Assembly (NCBI RefSeq): GCF_015351235.1
Contig: NZ_JADKSJ010000002.1
Location: 310,001-374,000, forward strand
DNA from: Plantibacter sp. VKM Ac-2880
GTDB lineage: Bacteria > Actinomycetota > Actinomycetes > Actinomycetales > Microbacteriaceae
Length of the DNA stretch: 64,000 nucleotides
Direction of reading: 5' to 3'
In this document: in pieces, positions 8,494 through 17,435 of the stretch
How the letters are laid out: each line of letters begins with the position of its first letter
How positions within the stretch are numbered: position 1 is the first letter of the stretch
Program-made: the position numbers and the translations under genes
The notes under the pieces: generated by a model
Database searches by the model: none
Told to the model about the DNA's origin: nothing
Seen by the model: the letters and a program-made list of their open reading frames with translations, nothing else

Positions 8494-8532
8494 GCCTGAG
8501 CATCGACGCCGAAGGCCGCACGAGGCTCAGGC
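8494..8532. terminator. Weak hairpin at the convergent gene end
   Basis: An 8-base-pair stem (gcctgagc / gctcaggc) with a 23-base loop spans the stop codon of the minus-strand GT2 between two convergent genes. No T-run. Position supports a terminator, but the large loop makes it weak. Confidence 0.35.
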
Positions 8533-9516
8533 GGGCTGGAGCAGGTCCCTGGCGATGTCCAGGACGCCCTGACTCGCGTACCGCTGATACTCGCCGCGTG
8601 GCGCGCGGAGCAGCACCGACAGGATCCGTCGCCACCTGGCCGACGGCAGATCGGCACGGAAGCCTTCGAACGCGGCCTTCGCCCCGACGGCCACTGGATC
8701 GGCGAGCGGCGCTGATCTCCCTGCGGTGGCGAGCCAGGCGGCGAGTCCGACCATCCGGTCGGCGATGTCGCGGTTCCGCTGCCGCCCGGGTTCGAGGAGA
8801 CGCGAGACCTTGTACCGCAGCGTCGGCTCGACGATGCCGATCTGATTCGCGCCGTGCTGGCGGTAGTCGACGAGCGGCTCGTCCAGCAGTTGGATCGGCC
8901 CGCGCGACGCGGCGACTATGGCCAACCACTCGTCGTGGACCCAGGGCGACGGGAAGGGCGCGGCGGCCTCGAAGACCGCTCGACGGAGCATCACGGTCGC
9001 GCCGGTCACGAGGTTGCGCCGGAGGAGGACGTCGAACGCGTCTCCGGATCGGATGCGCTGCCGCTCCTCGGGACCGATCGACAGCGACGCGAAGAGCGTC
9101 GTCCCGAGCGGCGACCCGTCCGCGCCGACGAGCCGGGCGTCGGAGCACACCAGCTGGAGTTCCGGGCGCGCGTCGAAGGCGGCGAGCGCCCGCTCGACCC
9201 GGTCTGCCCGCCAGACGTCGTCCTGATCGGAGAGGACCACGAGCTCGCCGACGGTCGCCCGGATGGCGCCCTCGAAGTTCCGCGTGACGCCGAGTGCTTC
9301 AGGGTTCCGAAGGAGTCTGACGGGGATCGGCGACGCTGCGGCGAACCGCTCGACGATGGCTGGTGTCCCGTCGCTCGACCCGTCGTCGCTCACCACGATC
9401 TCGCGCGGGAGGACCGTCTGCGCGGTGATGCTCGCCAGCTGCTCCGCGAGGAAGGTTGCGCCGTTGTAGGTGCAGAGCGCCACGGAGACCCGCTCGTCGA
9501 CTGGTGCTTGTGGCAT
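8527..9516 (-). CDS. Glycosyltransferase, GT2 family (rhamnosyltransferase-like)
   Basis: A 329-residue GT2 enzyme. The start VSVALCTYNGATFLAEQLAS, the strand IVVSDDGSSDGT, the metal motif VVLSDQDDVW (about residues 90-99) and HDEWLAIVAASRG are the pattern of O-antigen and cell-wall GT2 enzymes that often carry rhamnose. The ATG at 9516 has GAGGAG seven bases upstream; a GTG at 9531 lacks a ribosome site. It has no membrane span and is probably peripheral at the inner membrane face. It is convergent with the flippase and divergent from the GT4 at 9590. Donor sugar is not certain. Confidence 0.82.
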   Translation of the reverse strand: MPQAPVDERVSVALCTYNGATFLAEQLASITAQTVLPREIVVSDDGSSDGTPAIVERFAAASPIPVRLLRNPEALGVTRNFEGAIRATVGELVVLSDQDDVWRADRVERALAAFDARPELQLVCSDARLVGADGSPLGTTLFASLSIGPEERQRIRSGDAFDVLLRRNLVTGATVMLRRAVFEAAAPFPSPWVHDEWLAIVAASRGPIQLLDEPLVDYRQHGANQIGIVEPTLRYKVSRLLEPGRQRNRDIADRMVGLAAWLATAGRSAPLADPVAVGAKAAFEGFRADLPSARWRRILSVLLRAPRGEYQRYASQGVLDIARDLLQPA

Positions 9517-9575
9517 GGACCCGCTCCTCACCGCTCACCGGACCGCCCACCAGCCTATCCCGCTCGTCCCGCTGC

Positions 9576-9581
9576 TATCCT
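9576..9581 (+). promoter_or_regulatory. Likely -10 element of a leaderless GT4 transcript
   Basis: TATCCT lies 8 bases before the ATG at 9590 and no ribosome site is present. In actinobacteria such spacing usually means transcription begins at the start codon. Confidence 0.4.
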
Positions 9582-9589
9582 CGTGCCTT

Positions 9590-10684
9590 ATGCCCCGCGT
9601 AGCCGTCGACCTCCTGTCCTACACCGGCACGAAGGGCGGTATGGAGACGTACGCCCGCGAGCTGTACCGCGAGATCGGTCGGCATGAGAGTGAATTCGAG
9701 TTCGTGGGGCTCATCAGCTCGGAGGGCTACCAGCTCGACCACTCCTGGTTCCCCGGCGAGATGGTCGACACGGGCATCAGCGGGGAGAACCGCTTCGTCT
9801 GGGCGTTCGGCGAACTGTTCCAGGTGGCCCGCCAGGCACGACGACACGGCGCGGACCTCATGCACTCCCCCGCGACGCTCGGCCCCGCCCGGTCGTCGAT
9901 GCCGTCGGTCGTCACCATGCACGACATGCTCTACTGGAGCAATCCCGAACTCATGACCACGCCGCTGTACACCGCCCCGGTCAAGTTCATGGAACGGCTC
10001 ACCTCGAGGAACGCCACGCGGGTCCTCACGATCAGCGAGGTGTCCCGCGCGGAGATCGAGAAGTACCTCCGCGTGCCCCGCGAGCGTATCGACCTGGTGC
10101 CGCTCGCCGGCACGATGCCCACCATCGACGGCGACCGCGAGCCGGACCAGGAGCGGCCCTACGTCCTCGCGACGGGGAACCGGCGCCCGCACAAGAACTG
10201 GGCAAGCCTCATCCGCGCACTGCCGCTCCTCGCCGAACACGAACGCCCGCACCTCGTGATCACGGGAAGCCATGGGGAGGACCCCTTGCAGGCCGTCGTG
10301 GAGGAGACCGGCATGCAGGACTGGGTCGAGCTGCGGGGCTGGCTCACGAGCGAGGAGCTCGGCGAGCTCTACCGGCGCGCGACGATCATGGCGATGCCGT
10401 CGTTCGTCGACGGCTTCAGTCTTCCGGCGCTGGAGTCGATGATGGTCGGCCTCCCGGTGATGATGAGCGACATCCCCGTCTACCACGAGGTCTGCGGAGA
10501 CGCCGCGCTCTACCTGGACCCGACCTCGCTCGACAGCATCGCCGGCGTCATGCGGACCGCCGTGACCCGTCCCGACGAGATGCGCAGGCTGGCCGAGGCC
10601 GGCCTCGAACAGGCGAAACGGTTCTCCTGGCAGCGCACCGCCACCGAGACCCTCGAGACCTTCCGCGCAGCGCTCCGGGCCTAA
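9590..10684 (+). CDS. Glycosyltransferase, GT4 family (mannosyltransferase-like)
   Basis: A 364-residue retaining GT-B enzyme. It begins MPRVAVDLLSYTGTKGGMET, with the acceptor-side GG loop, has MHDMLYW (about residue 105), the hinge VLATGNRRPHKNWASLIRAL, and the donor-phosphate site DGFSLPALESMMVGLPVMMS, the EX7E signature with Asp in the first position. This resembles WbdB/WbaZ-type mannosyltransferases. The ATG at 9590 was chosen because the homologous domain starts there; upstream in-frame codons overlap the divergent neighbour. It has no ribosome site but a -10-like TATCCT 8 bases upstream. It is the last clear exopolysaccharide gene before the GH65 pair. Confidence 0.82.
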   Translation: MPRVAVDLLSYTGTKGGMETYARELYREIGRHESEFEFVGLISSEGYQLDHSWFPGEMVDTGISGENRFVWAFGELFQVARQARRHGADLMHSPATLGPARSSMPSVVTMHDMLYWSNPELMTTPLYTAPVKFMERLTSRNATRVLTISEVSRAEIEKYLRVPRERIDLVPLAGTMPTIDGDREPDQERPYVLATGNRRPHKNWASLIRALPLLAEHERPHLVITGSHGEDPLQAVVEETGMQDWVELRGWLTSEELGELYRRATIMAMPSFVDGFSLPALESMMVGLPVMMSDIPVYHEVCGDAALYLDPTSLDSIAGVMRTAVTRPDEMRRLAEAGLEQAKRFSWQRTATETLETFRAALRA

Positions 10685-10693
10685 CGCCTCGAC

Positions 10694-10722
10694 CCGCTCG
10701 GCGGACCGACCCGCCGGAGCGG
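10694..10722. terminator. Bidirectional hairpin between convergent genes
   Basis: Arms ccgctcggcgg and ccgccggagcgg pair over 11 base pairs with one bulged base and a 6-base loop, centred between the stops of the GT4 (10684) and the GH65 gene (10746). Confidence 0.6.
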
Positions 10723-10745
10723 TCGTCCACCGAGCCGGTCGTCGG

Positions 10746-13265
10746 CTACTCGGACTGCGGCTGGATGATCGGAATGGACTCGGTGTCCGCCGGGCCGAGC
10801 GCGATCGTCGGCATCGACACCGTGATGAGCGAGCCGTCGGCGCGACGGCTGCCCTCGATGTCGCTAGCACTCGGCTCGCCGACGAGGTGCGGACCCTGGT
10901 TGTCGAGCGGGACCGTCACCGTGGTGCCCGCCTCGACGAGCACGTCGCCACCGGCGACGACGAACGACGCCGAGTCGCCCTCCTCGACGGTGAAACGCAT
11001 CTCGGTGCGCCGGACGGATATCCGCACCCGCGTCTCCTTGACGGTGAGGCGGAAGGTGATCCCCTGCCAGTCCACCGGGAGCCTCGGGGAGAACGAGATG
11101 ACCCCGCCGTGGTCGCGCATTCCCGCGAAGCCCAGCACGAGCGCACTCCACACGCCGCCGGTCGACGCGACGTGCACGCCGTCCGGGGTGTTGCGGTGCA
11201 GGTTCGCGAGGTCGACGAAGAGCGCGGACCAAAAGTACTTCAGCGCGAGTCGCTGGTACCCGACCTCCGCCGCGATGATCGACTGCACGACTGCGGACAG
11301 CGTCGAGTCACCCGTCGTCAGCGGGTCGTAGTAATCGAAGTCGGCGAGCTTCTCCTCGTCGGTGAAGTGGTCGCCCTGCAGGAGCAGCGCCAGTACGACG
11401 TCGGCCTGCTTGAGCACCTGGAACCGGTAGATGACGAGCGGGTGGAAGTGCAGGAGCAGGGGCAGGTGCTCCGGCGGCGTGTGGTCGAGGTCCCACAGCT
11501 CCTTCTCGAGGAACTGCGCGTCCTGCGGGTGGATGCCGAGCCGCTTGTCGAACGGGATGTGCATGTGCTCGGCGGCGCGCTGCCACTCGGCGATCTCGGC
11601 ATCGTCCAGGGACAGTCGCGAGACCAGGCGACCGAAGGACGCCGGGTCGTCGACCCGCAGGCGTTCGACGGCCTCGACCGCCGACAGCAGGTTGGACCGC
11701 GCCATCACGTTCGTGTAGAGGTTGTCGTTCACCACGGTCGTGTACTCGTCCGGGCCCGTGACCCCGTAGATGTGGAACGAGTCCTTGCCGTTCGCACGCC
11801 AGAAGCCGAGGTCGGCCCACATGCGCGCCGTCTCGACGAAGATGTCGACGGCTCCACGGGCGAGGAAGTCTTCATCCCCCGTCGCCGCGACGTACTGACG
11901 CAGCGCGTAGGAGATGTCGGCGTCGATGTGGTACTGCGCCGTGCCTGCCGCGTAGTACGCGGACGACTCAAGCCCGTTGATCGTGCGCCACGGGAACAGG
12001 GCGCCGTGCTGGTTGAGCTCGGTCGCGCGCGAGCGCGCGGCGTCGAGCATGTTCTGACGGAACCGCAGGGCGTTCCGGGCCACGAGTGGAGCGGTGTAGC
12101 TGAGGAACGGCAGGACGTAGATCTCCGTGTCCCAGAAGTAGTGACCGCCGTACCCCGAGCCGGAGACGCCCTTGGCCGCGACGCCGCCACCGTCGGTGCG
12201 CGCCGTCGCCTGAGCCAGCTGGAAGAGGTTCCACCGCGTCGCCTGCTGGACGGCCGGCTGCCCATGGACCTCGACGTCGGAGCGCGCCCAGAAGTCCTCG
12301 AGCCAGAGCTCCTGATTGCGGATGGCGGACTCGATGCCGTTCTCGCCCGAGCGGTCCAGCGTGCGCGCGCAGCGGTCGGCGAGCTCCTTCGGGGGCACGG
12401 CGTTCGAGGTGTGGTAGCTGATGATCTTGGTGAGCTTCGTCGGCACGCCCGCACGCCCGCGGATCGTGTAGACGTGCTTCGCGAGGTCGGCCTCGATGTG
12501 GGTCGAGACCTCGTACTCGTTGTCGGTGTCGATGGTGTGGTCGGCGCCCGCGACGATCGTCATGCCGGAGTTCGTCGTCTGGTAGCCGAGCATCGCGCGC
12601 GGCCCGTCGATGAGCTTGTAGCGCGGCTGCAGCACACGCTCGGTGAGCGATTCGGCCTTGCGCGGGTCGCCCATGCCCGGCTCGGGCGCGTTCGTGAGGT
12701 AGTCGTCCTGCCGGTCCTGCCGGTTGATGATCTGGCTGGAGAGCACGAGCGAGGCGTCCGCGTCGAGGAGCGTGACCTCGTAGTCGAGGACGGCGAGGTG
12801 GCGGTCCGTGAAGGAGACCATGCGCCGGGAACGGATGTGGACCCGCTTGCCGGAGGGCGTCCGCCACTCGAGTTCACGGCTGAGGACGCCCGTCTTGAAG
12901 TCGAGGCGGCGTTCGAAGCTCAAGAGGTCGGCGTCGTTCAGGATCAACGGCTCGTCGTCGACGTAGAGACGGACGACCTTCGTGTCCGGCGCGTTGACGA
13001 TCGTCTGGCCGACCCGGGCGAAGCCGAACGCCTCCTCCGCGTGCCGGATCGGCCAGGTCTCGTGGAAGCCGTTGATGAACGTGCCGTGGACGTGACCGTC
13101 GCGGCCCTCCTCGACGTTGCCGCGGAAGCCGAGGTAGCCGTTGCCGAGCGCGAACAGGGTCTCGGTCGTGCCCTCGTCGTCCGCGTCGACGTGCGTCTCG
13201 ACGAGCGCCCAGTCGTCGAGTGGGAACCGGTGACGGTCGAGCGGGTCGCTGGTGATGTGGTTCAT
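10746..13265 (-). CDS. Glycoside hydrolase family 65 disaccharide phosphorylase
   Basis: An 839-residue GH65 enzyme. Family members split maltose, trehalose or kojibiose with phosphate, giving beta-glucose 1-phosphate and glucose. The N-terminal beta-sandwich carries TLFALGNGYLGFRGNVEEG; the (alpha/alpha)6 catalytic barrel has YFWDTEIYVLPFL and the catalytic general acid in GVTGPDEYTTVVND (Glu507). No signal peptide, so it is cytoplasmic. The ATG at 13265 has GAGGA six bases upstream and overlaps the stop of the beta-phosphoglucomutase gene (ATGA). That partner converts beta-glucose 1-phosphate to glucose 6-phosphate, which makes a phosphorolytic enzyme far more likely than a hydrolase. Trehalose is a plausible substrate, but the sequence does not decide between the disaccharides. 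The reading frame is open upstream inside the partner gene, but that extension is not homologous. Confidence 0.9.
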   Translation of the reverse strand: MNHITSDPLDRHRFPLDDWALVETHVDADDEGTTETLFALGNGYLGFRGNVEEGRDGHVHGTFINGFHETWPIRHAEEAFGFARVGQTIVNAPDTKVVRLYVDDEPLILNDADLLSFERRLDFKTGVLSRELEWRTPSGKRVHIRSRRMVSFTDRHLAVLDYEVTLLDADASLVLSSQIINRQDRQDDYLTNAPEPGMGDPRKAESLTERVLQPRYKLIDGPRAMLGYQTTNSGMTIVAGADHTIDTDNEYEVSTHIEADLAKHVYTIRGRAGVPTKLTKIISYHTSNAVPPKELADRCARTLDRSGENGIESAIRNQELWLEDFWARSDVEVHGQPAVQQATRWNLFQLAQATARTDGGGVAAKGVSGSGYGGHYFWDTEIYVLPFLSYTAPLVARNALRFRQNMLDAARSRATELNQHGALFPWRTINGLESSAYYAAGTAQYHIDADISYALRQYVAATGDEDFLARGAVDIFVETARMWADLGFWRANGKDSFHIYGVTGPDEYTTVVNDNLYTNVMARSNLLSAVEAVERLRVDDPASFGRLVSRLSLDDAEIAEWQRAAEHMHIPFDKRLGIHPQDAQFLEKELWDLDHTPPEHLPLLLHFHPLVIYRFQVLKQADVVLALLLQGDHFTDEEKLADFDYYDPLTTGDSTLSAVVQSIIAAEVGYQRLALKYFWSALFVDLANLHRNTPDGVHVASTGGVWSALVLGFAGMRDHGGVISFSPRLPVDWQGITFRLTVKETRVRISVRRTEMRFTVEEGDSASFVVAGGDVLVEAGTTVTVPLDNQGPHLVGEPSASDIEGSRRADGSLITVSMPTIALGPADTESIPIIQPQSE

Positions 13266-14101
13266 GCCTGGTCCTCGGAGGAGTCGTGGGGGGCCGTGGG
13301 GGTCTGCGGTGCGGGTGAGGCCTCGATCAGCGGGGCGACGAGCTCCTCGAGGTCGTCGACCACGACGTCCGCACCGGCGTCGATCAGGGCCTGGTGTCCG
13401 ATCCCGCGGTCGACCCCGAGCACGAGCCCGAAGTCGCCGCTGCGGCCGGCCTGGACACCCGAGTGCGCGTCCTCGACGACGACGCATTCTGCGGGCGAGC
13501 AACCGAGGAGACGACCGGCCTCGACGTAGGTGTCCGGTGCGGGCTTGCCGGCGATCCCCTCGTGCGCGGCGACGACGCCGTCCATGACCACGCCGAAGCG
13601 GTCGCGGAGCCCGGCCGCCCGCAGGACGACCTCCGCGTTCTTGGAACTGGACACGACGGCCACCTGCAGCCCGGCGCGCTCGACGGCGTCGAGGAAGGCG
13701 ACGGACCCGGGGTACGGGGCGATGCCGTCCTCCTCGAGCACGGCGGTGAACACCGAGTTCTTCCGGTTGCCGAGGCCGCAGACGGTCTCGAGCTCCGGCG
13801 CGTCGGACGGTGATCCCTCCGGGAGGACGATGCCTCGGGAGGCGAGCATCGCGCGCACCCCGTCGTAGCGCGGCTTGCCGTCGATGTACTGGAAGTAGTC
13901 GGCGTCCGTGTACGGCTCGGTGATGCCGCGCGCGGCGAGCTCGGCGGAGAAGAGCTTCGCCCACGCGTGCATGTGGATCTCGGCGGTCGGGGTGATGACG
14001 CCGTCGAGATCGAACAGCACCGCCCGCAGACCGAGTAGCCGCGAGGCCGCCTCGGGAAGGCTCAGGGTGTCGTTCGCGGGCGCGTCGATCGGCTGGGTCA
14101 C
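13262..14101 (-). CDS. pgmB: Beta-phosphoglucomutase-like HAD hydrolase
   Basis: A 279-residue HAD-superfamily protein. Motif I, AVLFDLDGVITPTAEIHMHA, carries nucleophile Asp31 and acid/base Asp33; the cap-domain start matches beta-phosphoglucomutases. Motif II is VAVVSSSKNAEVVL, motif III the Lys in GKPAPDTYVEAG, and motif IV VVVEDAHSGVQAG. It is somewhat longer than the usual 220 residues because of an N-terminal and a Pro/Ala-rich C-terminal extension. GTG start at 14101 with AGGA nine bases upstream. It overlaps the GH65 gene, so the two form a phosphorolytic disaccharide operon that yields glucose 6-phosphate. Nothing ties it directly to the flanking wall genes except possible supply of hexose phosphate. 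Confidence 0.88.
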   Translation of the reverse strand: MTQPIDAPANDTLSLPEAASRLLGLRAVLFDLDGVITPTAEIHMHAWAKLFSAELAARGITEPYTDADYFQYIDGKPRYDGVRAMLASRGIVLPEGSPSDAPELETVCGLGNRKNSVFTAVLEEDGIAPYPGSVAFLDAVERAGLQVAVVSSSKNAEVVLRAAGLRDRFGVVMDGVVAAHEGIAGKPAPDTYVEAGRLLGCSPAECVVVEDAHSGVQAGRSGDFGLVLGVDRGIGHQALIDAGADVVVDDLEELVAPLIEASPAPQTPTAPHDSSEDQA

Positions 14102-14188
14102 GGTGCACAGTCCTCGTCGGTCGGGGGAAGAGGTGGACGGTGGAACGGAAGCTGCTGCGGACCGGTGGGACGACCGCGCAGACCCAGC

Positions 14189-15376
14189 CTAGGAGAGTTT
14201 GGCCACCGTGTCGTACACGCGGTCGATACCCGCGTGGACCGGGAAGTGGTGGTTGCCGACGAACAGCCCGTCGTCGTGGATCTTGTCGGCCGCGGGGAGC
14301 TCGGCGGGCACCTTGGCGTCGAGGTACTTCATGACCGGGTTCTTCGTGAAGTTGCCGGCGACGATGGGACGCGACTCGATCCCGGCTGCCGCGAAGGCCC
14401 GCACGAGTTCCGAACGACGGCCGGCGAGCGAACCCTCGAGGACGAGGGAGAAGCCGAACCAGCTGCTCTCGCCCTGCTCCCGCTGGATGCGCACGGAGTC
14501 GAGGTCGGCGAACCGTTCCGTCCAGTAGGCGGCGTTCTCACGGCGGCCCGCGATGAGCGACGGCACCTTCTGGATCTGCTCGATCCCGATGGCACCGGAC
14601 ATCTCCAGTGGACGCACGTTGTACCCGGGCAGGACGAAGCGGAACAGGTCGTCCCACTCGTCACCGGACTTGTCGTGGACCGCGTTGTGCTCGGGGAGAC
14701 CGCGCGTCCAGCCGTGGGCGCGGAGCGAGATGAGCATCTGCGCCGTGGCCTCGTCATCGGTCAGGATCATCCCGCCCTCCATGGTGGAGATGTGGTGGGA
14801 GAAGAAGGCGCTGAACGTGCCCATCGACCCGACGGTGCCGGCGAAACGGCCGTCGTCCTTCGCGCCGAGGGATTCGCAGTTGTCCTCGATGAGCAGCAGG
14901 CCGTGACGCTCCGCGAGTGCCGTGAGCGCTGCGAAGTCGTTGGGGTTGCCGAGCAGGTTGACCGCGAAGATCGCCTTCGTGCGCGGAGTGATCGACGCTT
15001 CGGCCAGGGCGAGGTCCATGTTGAGCGTGTCGACGTCGATGTCGACGAAGCTCGGGATGAGCCCGTACTGCTGCAGCGGGTAGTAGGTCGTGGCCCAGGA
15101 CACCGCGGGGACGAGCACTTCGTCGCCCGCCTGGAGGTCGACGCGCTCGTCGAGGACGGCGGCGGCGATGGCGACGAGGTTCGCGCTCGACCCGGAGTTG
15201 ACCATGACACCGAACCCGGCGCCGAAGGCACTGGCGAAGTCGCGTTCGAACTGGGCGACGAGCGGCCCCATCGTGAAACGCCCGCTGTCGACGACGCGCT
15301 GGATGGCAGCGTACTCGGCCGCGTCCCAGGAGGAGGTGGCGAGGGGGAAACCGGAGTCGAAGGTGTCGTCGGTCAT
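14189..15376 (-). CDS. colD: GDP-4-keto-6-deoxy-D-mannose 3-dehydratase (ColD type)
   Basis: A 395-residue PLP enzyme of the DegT/DnrJ/EryC1/StrS fold. Normal sugar aminotransferases hold PLP on a lysine in the SxxK region; here the site reads FSAFFSHHISTMEGG, with His195 where the lysine should be. That exchange is the hallmark of the 3-dehydratases ColD and RfbH, which remove the C3 hydroxyl instead of transaminating. RfbH needs a dedicated iron-sulfur reductase, which is absent here, and the neighbours use GDP-mannose, so ColD is preferred. Other PLP contacts are VNSGSSANLVA and LLIEDNCESLGA. The ATG overlaps the colC stop (ATGA). It would feed the colitose branch of the envelope glycan. 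Confidence 0.78.
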   Translation of the reverse strand: MTDDTFDSGFPLATSSWDAAEYAAIQRVVDSGRFTMGPLVAQFERDFASAFGAGFGVMVNSGSSANLVAIAAAVLDERVDLQAGDEVLVPAVSWATTYYPLQQYGLIPSFVDIDVDTLNMDLALAEASITPRTKAIFAVNLLGNPNDFAALTALAERHGLLLIEDNCESLGAKDDGRFAGTVGSMGTFSAFFSHHISTMEGGMILTDDEATAQMLISLRAHGWTRGLPEHNAVHDKSGDEWDDLFRFVLPGYNVRPLEMSGAIGIEQIQKVPSLIAGRRENAAYWTERFADLDSVRIQREQGESSWFGFSLVLEGSLAGRRSELVRAFAAAGIESRPIVAGNFTKNPVMKYLDAKVPAELPAADKIHDDGLFVGNHHFPVHAGIDRVYDTVAKLS

Positions 15377-16308
15377 GATGTCTGGGGCTCCTGAGCTGCG
15401 AGATAGGCATGGTAGCTGGCGGCGACGCCGGCCGCGAGCGGGGTGGTTGGGTTCCAGCCGAGCGCGCGGGCGGCGGCCGAGTCGAGGAGGCGCTGATGCA
15501 CGCCGGAGGGCTTGGAGGCGTCGTAGCGGAACCGACCGGTGAAGCCGGCCGCGCGGCCCGCGGCCTCGTAGTACTCGGTGATGCTGTGGTCGATGCCGGG
15601 CCCGAGGTTGAGCGTGACCGGCCACGCGGCGAGTGAACCGAGCTGGCCGACGAGCCAGGCGGCGAGGTCCGGCGTGTAGGTGAACTCGCGACGGGCGGTG
15701 CCGTCGCCCCACACCTCGACCTCGTCGCTGCCGCTCGTGACGGCGGCGTGGACCTTGCCGAGGGCGGCCGCGATGAGGTGCGCCTGCCCGTGCGTGTAGT
15801 CGTCGCCCGGACCGTACAGGTTGCTCGGCACGGCGGCACGATAGGCGAAGCCGTACTGACGGCTCGCGTACTCGCACAGCTTCGTTCCGGCGATCTTCGC
15901 GAGCGCGTAGCCCTCGTTGGCGCCCTCGAGGGTGCCACGCAGGAGGGCGTCCTCGCCGATCGGCTGCGGGAGGCCCTCCGGGTAGATGGCGGCACTCGAC
16001 ACGTACAGCAGTTCCGGAACACCCGCGGCGATGGCGCCACCGATGACCGAGGTGTCGATCAGCAGGTTGTCGAGGAGGAAGTCGGTGGGGCGCTGGAGCT
16101 TCGCCTGGATGCCGGCGACCTTCGCCGCCGTGTGCACGATCGCGTCCGGTGCCGTCCGCTCGATGAGTGCCGCGACCGCCGCCCGGTCGGTGAGGTCGGC
16201 ATCCGCGCGGGTCACCACGACGAGCTCGTCGCCCGGGCGGAGCGTCGGCCAGACCTCGGCGATGCTCGAGCCGAGCATGCCGGCGCCACCGGTGAGGAGG
16301 ACGCGCAC
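15373..16308 (-). CDS. colC: GDP-L-colitose synthase / GDP-fucose-synthase-like epimerase-reductase
   Basis: A 311-residue short-chain dehydrogenase of the GDP-fucose synthase group. It has the NADP loop TGGAGMLGSS, the family fingerprint HTAAKVAGI (residues 59-67), the catalytic serine in YVSSAAIYPEG and Tyr134/Lys138 in YALAKIAG. GDP-fucose synthase (Fcl) epimerises C3 and C5 and reduces C4; ColC epimerises only C5 and reduces C4 of the 3-deoxy sugar. The adjacent ColD-type dehydratase argues for ColC. GTG start at 16308, five bases after the gmd stop; longer in-frame starts fall inside gmd. If the ColD neighbour were inactive, fucose would be the alternative product. Confidence 0.72.
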   Translation of the reverse strand: MRVLLTGGAGMLGSSIAEVWPTLRPGDELVVVTRADADLTDRAAVAALIERTAPDAIVHTAAKVAGIQAKLQRPTDFLLDNLLIDTSVIGGAIAAGVPELLYVSSAAIYPEGLPQPIGEDALLRGTLEGANEGYALAKIAGTKLCEYASRQYGFAYRAAVPSNLYGPGDDYTHGQAHLIAAALGKVHAAVTSGSDEVEVWGDGTARREFTYTPDLAAWLVGQLGSLAAWPVTLNLGPGIDHSITEYYEAAGRAAGFTGRFRYDASKPSGVHQRLLDSAAARALGWNPTTPLAAGVAASYHAYLAAQEPQTS

Positions 16309-16313
16309 CGCGC

Positions 16314-17345
16314 CTAGACCTCCGCGGTGTCGATGTACGGCTTGCCGGACGCGGCGAGCTCGGCGACGTCGGAATCGACCATGATCTGGGCGAGGCGAGG
16401 CGGCAGCACCTTCGGGGTCCACCCGAGGACCGACTCCGCCTTCGCGTAGTCGCCGATCAGGGCGTCGACCTCGGTGGGGCGGAGGTAGCGCTGATCGAAC
16501 TTGACGTACTTCTCCCAGTCGAGGTCGAGGCGCTCGAAGGAGAACTGCAGGAAGTCCTTGACGGTGTACGCCGTGTTCGTAGCGAGCACGAAGTCGGCCG
16601 GCTCGTCCGCCTGCAGCATGCGCCACATGCCCTCGACGTAGTCGGGCGCGTAGCCCCAGTCGCGGACGGCGTCGAGGTTGCCCATGTAGAGGAAGTCCTG
16701 CTGGCCGGCGGCGATCCGTGCGGCGGCGCGCGTGATCTTCCGGGTCACGAAGGTGCCACCACGGCGCGGCGACTCGTGGTTGAAGAGGATGCCGTTGACG
16801 GCGAACATGCCGTAGGCCTCGCGGTAGTTGCGCGTGATCCAGTACGAGTAGACCTTCGCGACACCGTAGGGCGAACGCGGGTAGAACGGCGTCTCCTCGT
16901 TCTGCGGGGGCGGCGTCGCCCCGAACATCTCCGAGCTCGACGCCTGGTAGAAGCGGCAGTGCAGGCCGACCTGCCGGATGGCCTCGAGCAGACGCACGGT
17001 GCCGATACCGGTCGTGTCGCCGGTGTACTCGGGCTCGTCGAAGCTCACGCGCACGTGCGACTGGGCGGCGAGGTTGTAGACCTCGTCCGGCTGGATCTCG
17101 GCCAGGAGGGTGGCGAGCCGCGAGCCGTCGGCCAGGTCGGCGAAGTGCAGCTGCAGGCGGGGCGAACCGTCGTGGGTCGCCTCGGGGTCGTAGATGTGGT
17201 CGATACGACCGGTGTTGAAGGTCGACGCACGGCGCACGAAGCCGTGCACCTCGTAGCCCTTCGCGAGCAGCAGCTCGGCGAGGTAGCTGCCGTCCTGGCC
17301 GGTGATACCGGTGATGACGGCTTTCTTCACGGGGGTCTCAGTCAT
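16314..17345 (-). CDS. gmd: GDP-mannose 4,6-dehydratase
   Basis: A 343-residue extended short-chain dehydrogenase that turns GDP-mannose into GDP-4-keto-6-deoxymannose. The NADP loop is [20 protein letters not shown], the catalytic triad is in [10 protein letters not shown] (Ser/Glu139) and [10 protein letters not shown] (Tyr160, Lys164), and the GDP-mannose-specific [13 protein letters not shown] and [13 protein letters not shown] segments are intact. First gene of a minus-strand operon gmd-colC-colD. ATG at 17345. The source of GDP-mannose (ManA, ManB, ManC) is not in the window. Confidence 0.95.
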   Translation of the reverse strand: MTETPVKKAVITGITGQDGSYLAELLLAKGYEVHGFVRRASTFNTGRIDHIYDPEATHDGSPRLQLHFADLADGSRLATLLAEIQPDEVYNLAAQSHVRVSFDEPEYTGDTTGIGTVRLLEAIRQVGLHCRFYQASSSEMFGATPPPQNEETPFYPRSPYGVAKVYSYWITRNYREAYGMFAVNGILFNHESPRRGGTFVTRKITRAAARIAAGQQDFLYMGNLDAVRDWGYAPDYVEGMWRMLQADEPADFVLATNTAYTVKDFLQFSFERLDLDWEKYVKFDQRYLRPTEVDALIGDYAKAESVLGWTPKVLPPRLAQIMVDSDVAELAASGKPYIDTAEV

Positions 17346-17423
17346 GGGGTTCCGCTCTGGATCGATGCGTCTGTTCGGGCCGGGAGATCGTCGAAGAATT
17401 CCGCACTGCCCGAGAATCGTTGC

Positions 17424-17429
17424 TAGCTT
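17424..17429 (+). promoter_or_regulatory. Likely -10 element of a leaderless GT2 transcript
   Basis: TAGCTT is followed by six bases and then the GTG start at 17436. No ribosome site sits between them, which suggests a leaderless message. Confidence 0.45.
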
Positions 17430-17435
17430 ACCGGA

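Noticed and set aside
10887-13529. 880-codon plus-strand open frame
   Set aside because: It is antisense to GH65 and pgmB, has biased Arg/Val/Asp composition and no domain; a GC-rich shadow of the real genes.
10746-14108. A single 1120-residue GH65-phosphoglucomutase fusion
   Set aside because: The frame is open upstream of the GH65 ATG, but that part is the wrong frame of pgmB. The true genes overlap by ATGA.
14189-15376. Perosamine synthase or other sugar aminotransferase
   Set aside because: The PLP lysine is replaced by His195, which prevents normal transamination.
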